Below are positions 17,250-25,852 of a stretch of 64,000 nucleotides of DNA, piece after piece; position 1 is the stretch's first letter; the number at the start of each line of letters is the position of its first letter. Below the pieces are notes generated by a model, which worked only from the letters and a program-made list of their open reading frames with translations, made no database searches and had not been told where the DNA came from. The translations under genes and the position numbers were made by a program. This stretch comes from JAJDTT01 sp022827025 (GTDB lineage Bacteria > Acidobacteriota > UBA6911 > RPQK01 > JAJDTT01): contig OZ241897.1 of the NCBI GenBank assembly GCA_965203535.1, positions 868,001-932,000 of the forward strand. Direction: 5' to 3'.

Positions 17250-17573
17250 GTGAAAGCAAAGAAGGTCCGAATTACCGTGTTGCGCAAAACCTTCAATCAA
17301 GACTTCGTGGATGCCTACACGGAAGGCTTTGACTGGAAGCCACGTGGTTGTTGCCATGATTTCGAAGTGGGCCAGGAGTTTTTCTCGGATGGTCACATGC
17401 CTGACGGCTTCAGTGACTGGGCGTGGACGGACATTCAGAAGTATGTCGTGGTTCTGGCCCGGGGGGGCAACATGGTCGGTGTCAAACCTGGGGTCTTCGT
17501 GACTTGCTGCACGGACGGTTTCAGACCCGTGTTCTTCAAATTGGAGCGCGTCGAGGAGGACGAATCGTCGTGA
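17250..17573 (+). CDS. TIGR04076 family small protein
   Basis: A 107-aa protein starting at a GTG with GAGGGAG upstream. The pattern KVRITVLRKTFNQDF, then the Cys pair in RGCCHDFEVGQEF, MPDGFSDWAWTDIQKYVV and VTCCTDGFRPVFFKLER closely follows the TIGR04076 family. That family is an uncharacterised group of about 100 aa often found near redox or metabolic genes. The four conserved Cys in two CC pairs could bind metal or form disulfides. It is 118 bp behind the M24 gene and 58 bp ahead of the next gene. Confidence 0.8.
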   Translation: MKAKKVRITVLRKTFNQDFVDAYTEGFDWKPRGCCHDFEVGQEFFSDGHMPDGFSDWAWTDIQKYVVVLARGGNMVGVKPGVFVTCCTDGFRPVFFKLERVEEDESS

Positions 17574-17631
17574 ATGGATCGTTGTGGATAATCGAATGTC
17601 TGGCATCGATATCTGAGGGAGGGACGAATCG

Positions 17632-18666
17632 ATGAGTAAAGAACCAACGGCGGCGAACCGCTCCGAGATCTCCGGTCCGGCGTGCGATTCAGCTGCCCAG
17701 AAGGGAGCCTTGTGGCTGAAGGCTCAAATGCGGGGTGACGGCTCGCTACGTCACGCTACAAGCCTGAGTGACTACTACAAGGTCTGTTACGGTCTGGCGG
17801 TGACCGGTCACAATGGCGCCACGGAACGAATGCTCGACTACTTCGCCGGTAGATTTCTAAAAGAAAATGGCGACCTGGACGGAACAGGCTGCCCATGGTT
17901 CGAAGATTTTCGCATTTACGCCCATGGTTGGATCATTGCGGCGGCGATGGCAAGAGGCCGGTTCGATATCGCCTATCCAATCCTGAGATTCCTCTCCACT
18001 TTCCACGACAGCCGCAGTGGCGGATTCTTCACGACGGCTGAAGGACGAGATCAAGGAGACGGTGCTCAAGAGATCATGACGACGGCCATGGCTGGGATTG
18101 CGTGCGTATGGGGAGGCCGATTGGACTTGGCACGGGCTACGGGACGCTGGATGAGAAACCTCTACGACGAGCAACCTGACCTGGCGAGGCGACTCTGTTT
18201 CGTTTGGCACTCTCGTGACGGACTCGTCGTAGACTTTCCAAGAGATCGAGCGCATGAGTTCTGCGTGTCCACGTCGGAGGTGAGGCAACGTTATTACCAA
18301 TACGGAATTGCCGCCGCGTTTCTAACGTGCCTGCATGCTGCCACCGGTGAGCAGGAATGGTTGAAACTGTCTCAACGATACCTGGAGGCAACCCGGTATT
18401 GCGCTGAGGATGTGTACCGCCAGCCCCAGAGCGGGAAGATTGGGTGGGGAGCGGCCTGGACGTATCGGTTGACGGGAGATCCCAATGATCGTGGTATTGC
18501 GGAGGCTGTACAGAAAGGACTACTGGCTCTTCAAAGCGAGAGGGGCTGGTGGAGCGTTCTCAATGTCTACGACTACGAAATGACGAAGAGTCCTGATCCT
18601 TCTGCCGACATCACAGGGGAGTTCGTGGCTCATCTGGGAAATATAGAACTGTCCCTGCAAAAATAG
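17632..18666 (+). CDS. Alpha,alpha-toroid-like protein of unknown function
   Basis: A 344-aa cytoplasmic protein with a good GGAGGGA ribosome-binding site. It is helix-rich and Trp/Tyr-rich, with repeated helical hairpins (GALWLKAQMRGDGSLRH, YFAGRFLKENGDLDGTGCPW, WIIAAAMARGRFDIAYPILRFL, LCFVWHSRDGLVVDFP). The pattern recalls six-hairpin glycosidases or terpenoid-cyclase-like toroids, but I see no conserved catalytic signature and assign no activity. It lies between the TIGR04076-type gene and the FAD oxidoreductase, all on the plus strand. Confidence 0.65.
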   Translation: MSKEPTAANRSEISGPACDSAAQKGALWLKAQMRGDGSLRHATSLSDYYKVCYGLAVTGHNGATERMLDYFAGRFLKENGDLDGTGCPWFEDFRIYAHGWIIAAAMARGRFDIAYPILRFLSTFHDSRSGGFFTTAEGRDQGDGAQEIMTTAMAGIACVWGGRLDLARATGRWMRNLYDEQPDLARRLCFVWHSRDGLVVDFPRDRAHEFCVSTSEVRQRYYQYGIAAAFLTCLHAATGEQEWLKLSQRYLEATRYCAEDVYRQPQSGKIGWGAAWTYRLTGDPNDRGIAEAVQKGLLALQSERGWWSVLNVYDYEMTKSPDPSADITGEFVAHLGNIELSLQK

Positions 18667-18722
18667 TTTTGAGTCACGCTTCCGACCACCGGGAATCTTC
18701 TCATCATCCACATCGTGGAATT

Positions 18723-18737
18723 TATATAATTTATATA
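18723..18737. promoter_or_regulatory. Putative operator, site 2: TATATAA-T-TTATATA
   Basis: A perfect inverted repeat with 7-bp arms and a 1-bp centre at 18730. It contains a TATAAT hexamer and ends 16 bp before the ATG of the FAD oxidoreductase, next to its GGAGG ribosome-binding site. Confidence 0.65.
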
Positions 18738-18753
18738 TTGGAGGCGACGCGGC

Positions 18754-19935
18754 ATGCGGACGATTAGAACAGCCGATATCATCATCATTGGTGCCGGGAT
18801 CTATGGTTGCGGGATCGCTTACAATCTGGCCAAGAACGGCGCCAATAATGTGGTGCTTCTTGAACGTAAGACGATTTGCTCCGGGGGCACGGCGAAATCT
18901 TGCGCCGCTTCTCGTACCCACTATTCGATTCAGACGAATCTCATCCATGCCGTCGAAAGCTTGAAGATATTCGAGAATTTCGGCGAGATCGTCGGCGGAG
19001 ATCCCGGTTTTCGCCGTACCGGCTACTTGATCCTTGGCCCGGAGGAATACGGTGAACCGATGCAAGCCGTGTTTCGCAGGCAAAACGAACATGGCATCGA
19101 CACGGCGACTGTCTCGCGTGAAGAAGCCGCGCAGATCCACCCACTGCTCTATCTCGACGACGTTGAGGTCATCGGCTACGACACACGCGGCGGCTTCTGC
19201 GACCCCTACTTGACCACGTTGTCTTACGCCCGGCGCGCCCAAGATCTCGGGGTGACCATAGAGACCAATACTCCGGTGACCGGAATCCGCCTCAATGGGC
19301 GGGTAAAAACCGTCCAGACTCCCAGCGGCGACTTCGAAAGCTCAATTGTGGTGCTCGCCGCCGGTCCTTGGACTCGGGCGGTTGGGGAAATGATCGGTGT
19401 CGAGTTTCCTTATGTCGTCAGCCGGCACAAAGTCATCACGCTCAAGGGCGATCAACCCTACCAAATCGATTGGCCCATCGTGAAAGACATGACGACGCCT
19501 GACAAAATTTATCTTCGATCGGACCGGGGAGGGACAGTTCTCGTCGGCACGGGTGACCACGGTGATCCGATTCAGGATCCGGATTCGCTCACCGACCATG
19601 TGGACCAAGCTCACATCTCTCGTATCGGTGGGTTGATTTCCAGACGGATGCCTGAGTTTTTCCGCACGGCTGAATGTACGGCAAGTTGGACCGGCCCTTA
19701 CGACATCACCCCCGATTGGAACCCGCTGGTGGGGCCTGTACCGGGCCTGGACGATATCTACGTCGCGGTTGGGTTCAGTGGTCACGGCTTCAAGTTGGCT
19801 CCGACGATTAGCGAAGCGTTGGCTCAGAGCGTGCTTGGCCTGGAACCGCGATTGCCCATCAGCGAGTACTCCATGACACGCTTTAGCCAGGGAGAAACGC
19901 TACACGGCGCATATGGGATTGGCTCGATTTCGTAG
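18754..19935 (+). CDS. FAD-dependent amine/amino-acid oxidoreductase (DAO family, sarcosine oxidase beta-like)
   Basis: A 393-aa protein. The dinucleotide-binding motif IIIGAGIYGCGIAYNLA is at residues 9-25, followed by VVLLERKTICSGGTAKSCAASRTHYS and the second FAD motif VVLAAGPWTRAVG. The C-terminus has PDWNPLVGPVPGLDDIYVAVGFSGHGFKLAPTISE, typical of glycine/sarcosine oxidase-type enzymes. It probably oxidises a secondary amine or N-methyl amino acid to an imine. A GGAGG Shine-Dalgarno and a palindromic site lie directly upstream. Confidence 0.88.
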   Translation: MRTIRTADIIIIGAGIYGCGIAYNLAKNGANNVVLLERKTICSGGTAKSCAASRTHYSIQTNLIHAVESLKIFENFGEIVGGDPGFRRTGYLILGPEEYGEPMQAVFRRQNEHGIDTATVSREEAAQIHPLLYLDDVEVIGYDTRGGFCDPYLTTLSYARRAQDLGVTIETNTPVTGIRLNGRVKTVQTPSGDFESSIVVLAAGPWTRAVGEMIGVEFPYVVSRHKVITLKGDQPYQIDWPIVKDMTTPDKIYLRSDRGGTVLVGTGDHGDPIQDPDSLTDHVDQAHISRIGGLISRRMPEFFRTAECTASWTGPYDITPDWNPLVGPVPGLDDIYVAVGFSGHGFKLAPTISEALAQSVLGLEPRLPISEYSMTRFSQGETLHGAYGIGSIS

Positions 19936-20031
19936 TGACGTGGCGGCGTCTGTTAGCGGAGAGTTCTCGATTCGGGCACTGTGCTTCCTTCTTCCCTCGT
20001 TTCTCCTTCATTCCCGAGGAGAAGGTTGAGC

Positions 20032-21360
20032 TCATTTCTGCTCTACTTCGATGGGCAGTACAAAGATGCGGGTGAAATCGCCCTCGTGGGCGGGTTGTGG
20101 TTTTGCTCCGCGGTCATAAACGAGAAGCAGCCGATTCGGGGAGACTTCCACCATCTCGGTATAGGCCGAGGTTTGGGTGCGTCCCTCACGACCAGGAGTG
20201 GATGCGTCGTACGCGTAAGAACCGATGCGATAGGTGGCGTCAGGCGCCCATCCGTTGTGATGCTCTGTGATATCGATGCTCTGCCAACTCTCACCCCGGT
20301 GGTCCGTGGAAAGCCAAAGCCATATACCGGGCCGACCGGTTGAGATGACGATCGTTCCATTGGCGATACGCAGCATGCTGGGTTCCACGCTGTAGGCGGG
20401 GATGGGTTCCGCTTTCGTCCAGTTGCGGCCCCCGTCACTGCTATAGGCTCGGTGCAGGTACCAGGGGAGGCCGCTGCCTACGCGAAACACTGCCATCAGA
20501 TCTCCGTCCTCAAGCTGGATGAGTGCCGTTTCGCTGGGACCATTGGCCCCCCTCTTGGGTGAGTCGGGCATGACGGCAGGATCGGAGATTGTCGAAAAGT
20601 AGCGCCAGGTCCGCCCCCGGTCTTCGGAGACAAAGAGCAGGTTGCTCATCAATATCTCCGGGTATGATCTTGTGCTCAGGTATCCGGTAACGAAAAGCTT
20701 CCCTTCCAGTTCATAGGCGTTGCCGTCCAGTTTGGTCCGCGCAATCCAGTTCGTTCGTGGTATGCGGCTGGGAAACATATCCACGGCCCAGGGCAGGTTC
20801 ACGATTCTCGTTCCACCCGGTTCAAAGATGAGCCGATCTCCTCCTTTTTCAATGCGGCAGTATGGAGCATGCAGGTTGTGTCTGTCCTTGGAATCTGACT
20901 GATAGAAATGGGAGGGAATGGCCAGCAGGGAGCCGTCGGCTTGGGGAAAGTAGATCCAGGGCTGATGATCGGGAATCAGGTCGTAGCGATGCCCCCAGGT
21001 CTTGCCCCCATCCTTGGAGATCTGGAAGGCCCTGAGGTAAAGAGGCTCTTCGTTCGTGTCCGCCACCAGCGAGTAGGTCACCATAAGTTCACCAGTAGGA
21101 AATCTTGCGATGGCGGGAACAGGATGAATGAATGCCCAAGGGCCATCGGAACCGCTCCGCCAAGCCCTCTGGGCGGTCACCTGGATGGGTCGGCCCAGGC
21201 GCACCTGTAGCCCTTCCAACTTCACCTCGGCCATTTTTTCCGTTGCGAATATGCCCGAAGCATGAATCCGCTGGGCATGGTCGCAGATTGAAATAGCCAC
21301 TAATACCCAGAGCAGTAGCACCCGCTTCGACCCTGCGTTGTAGTCATACAAATTGTACAT
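20032..21360 (-). CDS. Secreted BNR/sialidase-fold protein (pair B/C, first copy)
   Basis: A 442-aa protein with an N-terminal hydrophobic signal (about residues 13-27). The beta-propeller has Asp boxes SKDGGKTWGH, SEDRGRTWRY and SSDGGRNWTK, with the N-terminal blade PAIARFPTGELMVTYSLVAD. It is a close paralogue of the protein at 23058-24386 (shared HNLHxxY, PRTNWIAR, LLFVSEDxGRTWRYFST, YTEMVEVSPNRLLLVYDR-like segments). The ATG has AAGGGGAAG upstream. It may act on glycans, but no catalytic assignment is possible. Confidence 0.8.
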   Translation of the reverse strand: MYNLYDYNAGSKRVLLLWVLVAISICDHAQRIHASGIFATEKMAEVKLEGLQVRLGRPIQVTAQRAWRSGSDGPWAFIHPVPAIARFPTGELMVTYSLVADTNEEPLYLRAFQISKDGGKTWGHRYDLIPDHQPWIYFPQADGSLLAIPSHFYQSDSKDRHNLHAPYCRIEKGGDRLIFEPGGTRIVNLPWAVDMFPSRIPRTNWIARTKLDGNAYELEGKLFVTGYLSTRSYPEILMSNLLFVSEDRGRTWRYFSTISDPAVMPDSPKRGANGPSETALIQLEDGDLMAVFRVGSGLPWYLHRAYSSDGGRNWTKAEPIPAYSVEPSMLRIANGTIVISTGRPGIWLWLSTDHRGESWQSIDITEHHNGWAPDATYRIGSYAYDASTPGREGRTQTSAYTEMVEVSPNRLLLVYDRGAKPQPAHEGDFTRIFVLPIEVEQK

Positions 21361-21474
21361 ACAACTTCCCCTTCCAACTTAAGTATATTGGTGTTTTTCG
21401 GCTGGCCTCGCGTCACCTGGAAACATCCAGCCTGCCGTGATTCCAGATTGATTATCGCCTTCCTCGCTGGTACT

Positions 21475-21487
21475 TTATAAGTTATAA
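21475..21487. promoter_or_regulatory. Putative operator, site 3: perfect TTATAA-G-TTATAA
   Basis: A perfect 13-bp inverted repeat; symmetry extends to 15 bp. It lies between divergent genes 21360 (-) and 21593 (+). A TTGATT hexamer 21 bp upstream gives a weak promoter whose start point the operator would cover. Confidence 0.65.
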
Positions 21488-21592
21488 ATGGATCGTAGGC
21501 AAGTCAATCCCTCAACGGAGAGGCGCTCGATGCCTTGGCTGGAATGCGGCCGAGTTCACCGTGCTGACGGGAAAAGGGGCGCAACGGTTCGT

Positions 21593-22993
21593 ATGCCATG
21601 TATGCTCAAACCCTCTTCAATTGGTCTGGCAATCCTTGCCGCCGTATCCCTGGTGTGGGCAGGATCGCCAGATAAGGCCGTTCTCTTTGTGAATGAAATC
21701 ATGACCGCCAGTGCCTTTACCAATGAGGCCATGGATGAAGATGGCGATTTCCAAGGCTGGATTGAACTCTACAACGGCGGCGAGAGTGCCATCGACCTGA
21801 CTGGCTATTACCTCTCCAATGATCCCGAACAGCCCAGGAGTTGGAGATTCCCGTCTGGCCGTGTTTCTCCTCACGGGTTTCTGGTGATATGGGCCTCCGC
21901 GAAGAACAAGATCGGAACCAGCGGAGCGCTGCACACCAATTTTCAATTGTCGGGTGCGCAGCCGGTTCTTCTCACCGCCCCGGACGGAAACACCTTGATA
22001 GACTCGCTGCAGGCTCCTTCCGAAATCGTCCGTGACGAATCCTATGGAAGACATCCTGACGGGCGCGAGGAGCGGATCTTCTATACCAACCTGACCAGTT
22101 CTCCGGGACGGTCGAATCCAGAGCCGGAATTCTGGGCCAAGGTGATCAACCGTGCCCCCTTTCCTCCCCGAGACTACGGTGGTGATGTGGTTTTCGCCGG
22201 AAAAATGTGGCTTCTCGGGGGATGGCCCGGGAGAAAAAATGACGTCTGGGCATCCGACGACGGGATCCATTGGACGCTGGCAACGGATAACCCTGGTTGG
22301 CCGGGACGTCATGTCTTCGGCTGCGTCGTCTACAACAACAGAATCTGGGTCATCGGCGGGACGTCACTCGAGTCCGACGTTTGGCACTCCAGCGACGGTG
22401 TCCATTGGACCCAGGCGACATCCCAGGCTCCATGGGGGCCCAACAAACCGGGGCGCTCGGTTGTCCACCGCGGCAAGATGTGGTTCCTCGCACACGGGAA
22501 AACGCTTTGGTCCTCGAAGGACGGAGCCGACTGGACCCAGGTCATGAGCCAAGCTCCCTGGCCCGAAAGGGGGAGCCCCACTTTTCAAGTCTTCAGGGAC
22601 CGGCTGTGGGTGATGGGAGGAGGAACCTGGAGAACGGGTGACGATGCCATCTATAACGACGTCTGGTATTCCTCCGACGGTGTGAGCTGGTCGTGTGCGA
22701 CCAGGAGTGCACCTTGGCCTGCCAGGCGCTGGGCGGCCAGTCAGGTTTATCGGAACAAACTGTGGCTTGTGGGAGGACACTACGGGCTGGACGGCGATCC
22801 GAAAAACTACAACGACGTCTGGTATACGGAAGATGGTGTCCACTGGGAACCCTTCGTCTCGAAGACAATTTTTACACCTCGGCACTCCTCTCAGTCCTGG
22901 GTTTACAAAAATGCCCTGTGGCTGGCGGGCGGCTACTTTCACTCCTTTGCGCTCTATAACGATGTGTGGAAGCTGAAGCTCCCTTGGTACTAG
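21593..22993 (+). CDS. Secreted protein with lamin-tail domain and Kelch-like propeller
   Basis: Starting at ATG 21593, the signal peptide is MPCMLKPSSIGLAILAAVSLVWAGS. A lamin-tail (LTD) beta-sandwich follows (FVNEIMTASAFTN, GWIELYNGGESAIDLTGYYLSND, FLVIWASAKN), then about six Kelch/galactose-oxidase-like blades with DVWxSxDGxHWT and LWxxGG motifs (for example NDVWASDDGIHWTLA and NRIWVIGGTSLESDVW). The ATG at 21488 is in frame but overlaps the palindromic site and lacks a ribosome-binding site. It is probably a surface binding protein. It is convergent with the BNR gene at 23058. Confidence 0.75.
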   Translation: MPCMLKPSSIGLAILAAVSLVWAGSPDKAVLFVNEIMTASAFTNEAMDEDGDFQGWIELYNGGESAIDLTGYYLSNDPEQPRSWRFPSGRVSPHGFLVIWASAKNKIGTSGALHTNFQLSGAQPVLLTAPDGNTLIDSLQAPSEIVRDESYGRHPDGREERIFYTNLTSSPGRSNPEPEFWAKVINRAPFPPRDYGGDVVFAGKMWLLGGWPGRKNDVWASDDGIHWTLATDNPGWPGRHVFGCVVYNNRIWVIGGTSLESDVWHSSDGVHWTQATSQAPWGPNKPGRSVVHRGKMWFLAHGKTLWSSKDGADWTQVMSQAPWPERGSPTFQVFRDRLWVMGGGTWRTGDDAIYNDVWYSSDGVSWSCATRSAPWPARRWAASQVYRNKLWLVGGHYGLDGDPKNYNDVWYTEDGVHWEPFVSKTIFTPRHSSQSWVYKNALWLAGGYFHSFALYNDVWKLKLPWY

Positions 22994-23057
22994 CCCGCAC
23001 TTCGTTTGCGCCGATCACCAGCGGACCTTCCAGACAAGACCAAGGCGGGCTGCCCGG

Positions 23058-24386
23058 TCAATCGCGCTGCACCTCGATCGGCAGGACGAAAATGCGGCTC
23101 CGTTCACCGGAATCGACGGGCGTCGGACCCCAGCCGAAGGGAGCGCGGTCGTACACCAGCAGCAGCCGGTTGGCCGAGATCTCCACGATCTCCGTGTAGG
23201 AGGTGGTCTGCCCCCTTCCGCCCCGCTGGCCCCGCCGGGAAATGCGGTAGCTGGCGTCCGGAGCCCATCGGTTGTGATGTTCGAGGATGTCTATGTCCTG
23301 CCAGGTCTGCGCACGGGTGTCGGTGGAGAACCACACGCGTAGACCGGGGCGTCCGCTGGAGAGCACGATGGTGTCGTTTTCGGTGCGAACCATGCTCGGC
23401 TCAACGCTGAAGGGGGGTATGGGCTCCGCCTGGGTCCAGGAACGGCCTCCATCGCTGCTGTAGGCGCGGCCCAGGTCCAAGAAATGGCCGACTCGAAACA
23501 CCGCCATGAGATCTCCATCAGCCAGTTGGATCATCGATGTCTCACTGGCTTCGAGGAGTTCCTGGGGCCAGGGCCGACCCGGGTAACGCGGGTCTTCAGG
23601 ATCCCGCCTCTTGGCGTCAGCAGTCATCACAAAAGGATCAGCCACGGTTGAGAAGTAACGCCATGTCCGTCCCTTATCCTCAGAAACAAAGAGCAGGCTG
23701 ATCACCTTCTCTTCCTTTCGAGGTTCCAGGTTCCCCCCGGTCCTCATGTAACCGTTGGCCAAGAGACGATCGCCCACCTGCAGGGCATCGCCGCAGAACT
23801 TGAGTCGGGCAATCCAGTTGGTTCGAGGCATCTGGCTCGGAAACGTGCCCACCGGCCAGGGCCAGTCCACCACCCGGACGCCGGCTGGTTCTACGACAAC
23901 GCTGCCCCCACCGCGCTCGAACAGGGTGTAGATGGTGTGAAGATTGTGTCTTTCCTCGGGATCGGGTTGGTAGAGGTGGGCCAGGATGGTCAGTAGCGAT
24001 CCACCCCCCTGAGGTACGAAGATGGATGGTTGAAGGTCGGCGATAAGGTCATAGCGGTGTCCCCAGCTGCGGCCGCCATTTCTGGAGATCTGAAAGGCGC
24101 GAACCGAATAGGGATTCGCGTTGGAATCCGCTGACACGGCATAGGTCACCATCAATTCGCCGGAAGGAAATTTGGCCAGAGTCGGAAACCATGCATGACC
24201 GATGGTTTCCGTTACCTGGATCGGCTCTCCCAGACGAACGGTCAGACGCTGCAACCTTACCGTCGCTGTTTCGCCGGCGGCAAGAAGGTGGGGTTGCGGT
24301 GCAAAGCCGGAAGCCCACAGCCAGGACGCGAGGAGAAACACGATCCTTTTCTGGTGCTTTGGACGCTGATTGTATTGGTCGATCAT
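23058..24386 (-). CDS. Secreted BNR/sialidase-fold protein (pair B/C, second copy)
   Basis: A 442-aa protein from the ATG at 24386, which has a strong GGGAGGAAATC leader; longer upstream frames are rejected on that basis. The signal peptide covers about residues 14-36. Asp boxes include SRNGGRSWGH, SEDKGRTWRY and SSDGGRSWTQ. It is a close paralogue of the 20032-21360 product with the same length and blade order. It is the last gene of a minus-strand run that starts at 25758. Confidence 0.8.
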   Translation of the reverse strand: MIDQYNQRPKHQKRIVFLLASWLWASGFAPQPHLLAAGETATVRLQRLTVRLGEPIQVTETIGHAWFPTLAKFPSGELMVTYAVSADSNANPYSVRAFQISRNGGRSWGHRYDLIADLQPSIFVPQGGGSLLTILAHLYQPDPEERHNLHTIYTLFERGGGSVVVEPAGVRVVDWPWPVGTFPSQMPRTNWIARLKFCGDALQVGDRLLANGYMRTGGNLEPRKEEKVISLLFVSEDKGRTWRYFSTVADPFVMTADAKRRDPEDPRYPGRPWPQELLEASETSMIQLADGDLMAVFRVGHFLDLGRAYSSDGGRSWTQAEPIPPFSVEPSMVRTENDTIVLSSGRPGLRVWFSTDTRAQTWQDIDILEHHNRWAPDASYRISRRGQRGGRGQTTSYTEIVEISANRLLLVYDRAPFGWGPTPVDSGERSRIFVLPIEVQRD

Positions 24387-24574
24387 GATTTCCTCCCGGT
24401 TGAGAGGTCCAACGATGGAACGTACAGCGGATCGTACAGCAGAAAACCAACCGGGAACAGGGCTATTGCCAAGTGCCACTCTCCAGCGGTCTGGCCTCGG
24501 CCGGAAGCCGACCGTTTCAGGAGATACGGCCAGTGCAACCAGATCCAGCGCCTGGAAGCCGCAATGGAGCGCGT

Positions 24575-24919
24575 CTACCCCTTCAGGACGATGTAGACTG
24601 ACGTCCTCACCCGGGCGTCAGGGTCGCCAATGCGGCCGGCGACCCGAAGCCAGTTGCCAAAATTGCTCACTTTCACGAAATAGGTTCCCTTTTGTCGAAT
24701 CGAGGGAAAGATGGTGCCCTCGTTTACCCAGTCAATCCCGTCGGGCGATATCTGGACGCGAGCGCGAATCTTGAGACCACCGCTTAAACCCCCGCGCACT
24801 TTTATGAAAATCAGGGCCTCCCGGGCCCAGCCCGCTTCGTAGGGTTCGGTAAAGAATTCCCCCTTTAGGGGTTCCGCGCGCTCGACAACGGCCGTGTAGC
24901 ATCGGCGAAGCACATTCAT
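24575..24919 (-). CDS. Small beta-rich protein of unknown function
   Basis: A 114-aa protein whose ATG overlaps the stop of the preceding gene (ATGA), so translation is coupled. It has no signal peptide. The sequence is beta-rich, with ALIFIKVRGGLSGG, RVQISPDGIDWVNEGT and a C-terminal VSNFGNWLRVAGRIGD, reminiscent of discoidin-like sandwich or capsid-fibre-like domains. I do not recognise the family. It probably forms a complex with the 24916-25758 product. Confidence 0.6.
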   Translation of the reverse strand: MNVLRRCYTAVVERAEPLKGEFFTEPYEAGWAREALIFIKVRGGLSGGLKIRARVQISPDGIDWVNEGTIFPSIRQKGTYFVKVSNFGNWLRVAGRIGDPDARVRTSVYIVLKG

Positions 24920-25758
24920 TCCCCAGCCGAGAGAAGCACTGAATCGATATAGAAAAAGCAGCGCTTGTCTGCGTTTGCCTCCACAAAGAACCCCAGGTTC
25001 ATCAGCGTTCGAAGATTGGGGTTCTTGGGTACAGAAGGAATGCCCGAGCCGGACAGATCCCAACTGCGATCGTTGCATTGAAGCTCAAGGTAACGGCTGC
25101 GGGACAAGTCAATCAGCCAGCGAAGGTAATGCCAGTTCTGCTTGGTTGCGGTTTCATTGTAGCAGAGTTGCTGATGGCCCTTCGGCACCTCTTCCCAGCC
25201 ATCCAGATGAGGAGCCCGCGTTCCCCCGGCGTGGTATTGCCAGCGCTCGATGCGGCTTTTCCCTTGCGCATTCAGAAAACGAACGGACGGCCATTCCCTT
25301 CTCCGATCGTCCTGAAGATCGTAGCTGACTCCGAACGCTCGGAGATCCAGTTCGCTGAGCTTGATCTCGCTGGCTTCCGGCTTGAAGGTGAAGTACAGTT
25401 CGCACTGGAGGCGCGATTTCCGGCGAAAGGTCAACCGTCTCAAGGCCTTTGCTACGTGGCTTTCCCTGGGCCGCGTAGCCACCTTCATGGAGTAGGTCCC
25501 GCTAAACGCGCCGGCTGAACCGCTGTCGTGCATGGTAGCGGTGGAGAGCATCGGGGGCCGGGAATCCATCAGTTCCGGATACTGGGTGACATTCTCCAGA
25601 CGGTCCTCGTAATCTCCAAGAACTTCGGTCCACCCGCTGAGCCCATAGTCGAAGTGGTCATAGAGAAGGATTCGTTCCAGAGGCTGAAACTTGCTCAGTT
25701 GGGGATCGGCCCACAGGTTTCCCAACCGAACCGATTCCGTACAGTTTGATGAGGTCAT
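24916..25758 (-). CDS. Conserved protein of unknown function (LamG/concanavalin-like appearance)
   Basis: A 280-aa protein from the ATG at 25758 with a GGAGGAGG ribosome-binding site. Features include LLYDHFDYGLSGWTEVLGDYE, the segment AGAFSGTYSMKVATRPR, CELYFTFKPEASE, and near the end FFVEANADKRCFFYIDSVLLS. This resembles concanavalin-like binding modules that begin with a DHFD or DDFD motif and end with a D-S-V strand. There is no signal peptide. It is coupled by ATGA overlap to the 114-aa gene. Function unknown. Confidence 0.65.
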   Translation of the reverse strand: MTSSNCTESVRLGNLWADPQLSKFQPLERILLYDHFDYGLSGWTEVLGDYEDRLENVTQYPELMDSRPPMLSTATMHDSGSAGAFSGTYSMKVATRPRESHVAKALRRLTFRRKSRLQCELYFTFKPEASEIKLSELDLRAFGVSYDLQDDRRREWPSVRFLNAQGKSRIERWQYHAGGTRAPHLDGWEEVPKGHQQLCYNETATKQNWHYLRWLIDLSRSRYLELQCNDRSWDLSGSGIPSVPKNPNLRTLMNLGFFVEANADKRCFFYIDSVLLSAGE

Positions 25759-25852
25759 CTTCCTCCTCCCGATCGAACACCCCGGAGCAGCCCGTAGAGT
25801 CCAAATCCTCTCGGTCCAAAAAACTGAAAATTGAAAGCTGAGAACTGAGAAA

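Noticed and set aside
21488..21592. An N-terminal extension of the lamin-tail/Kelch protein starting at 21488
   Set aside because: The ATG overlaps the perfect palindrome and lacks a ribosome-binding site; the signal peptide starts at 21593.
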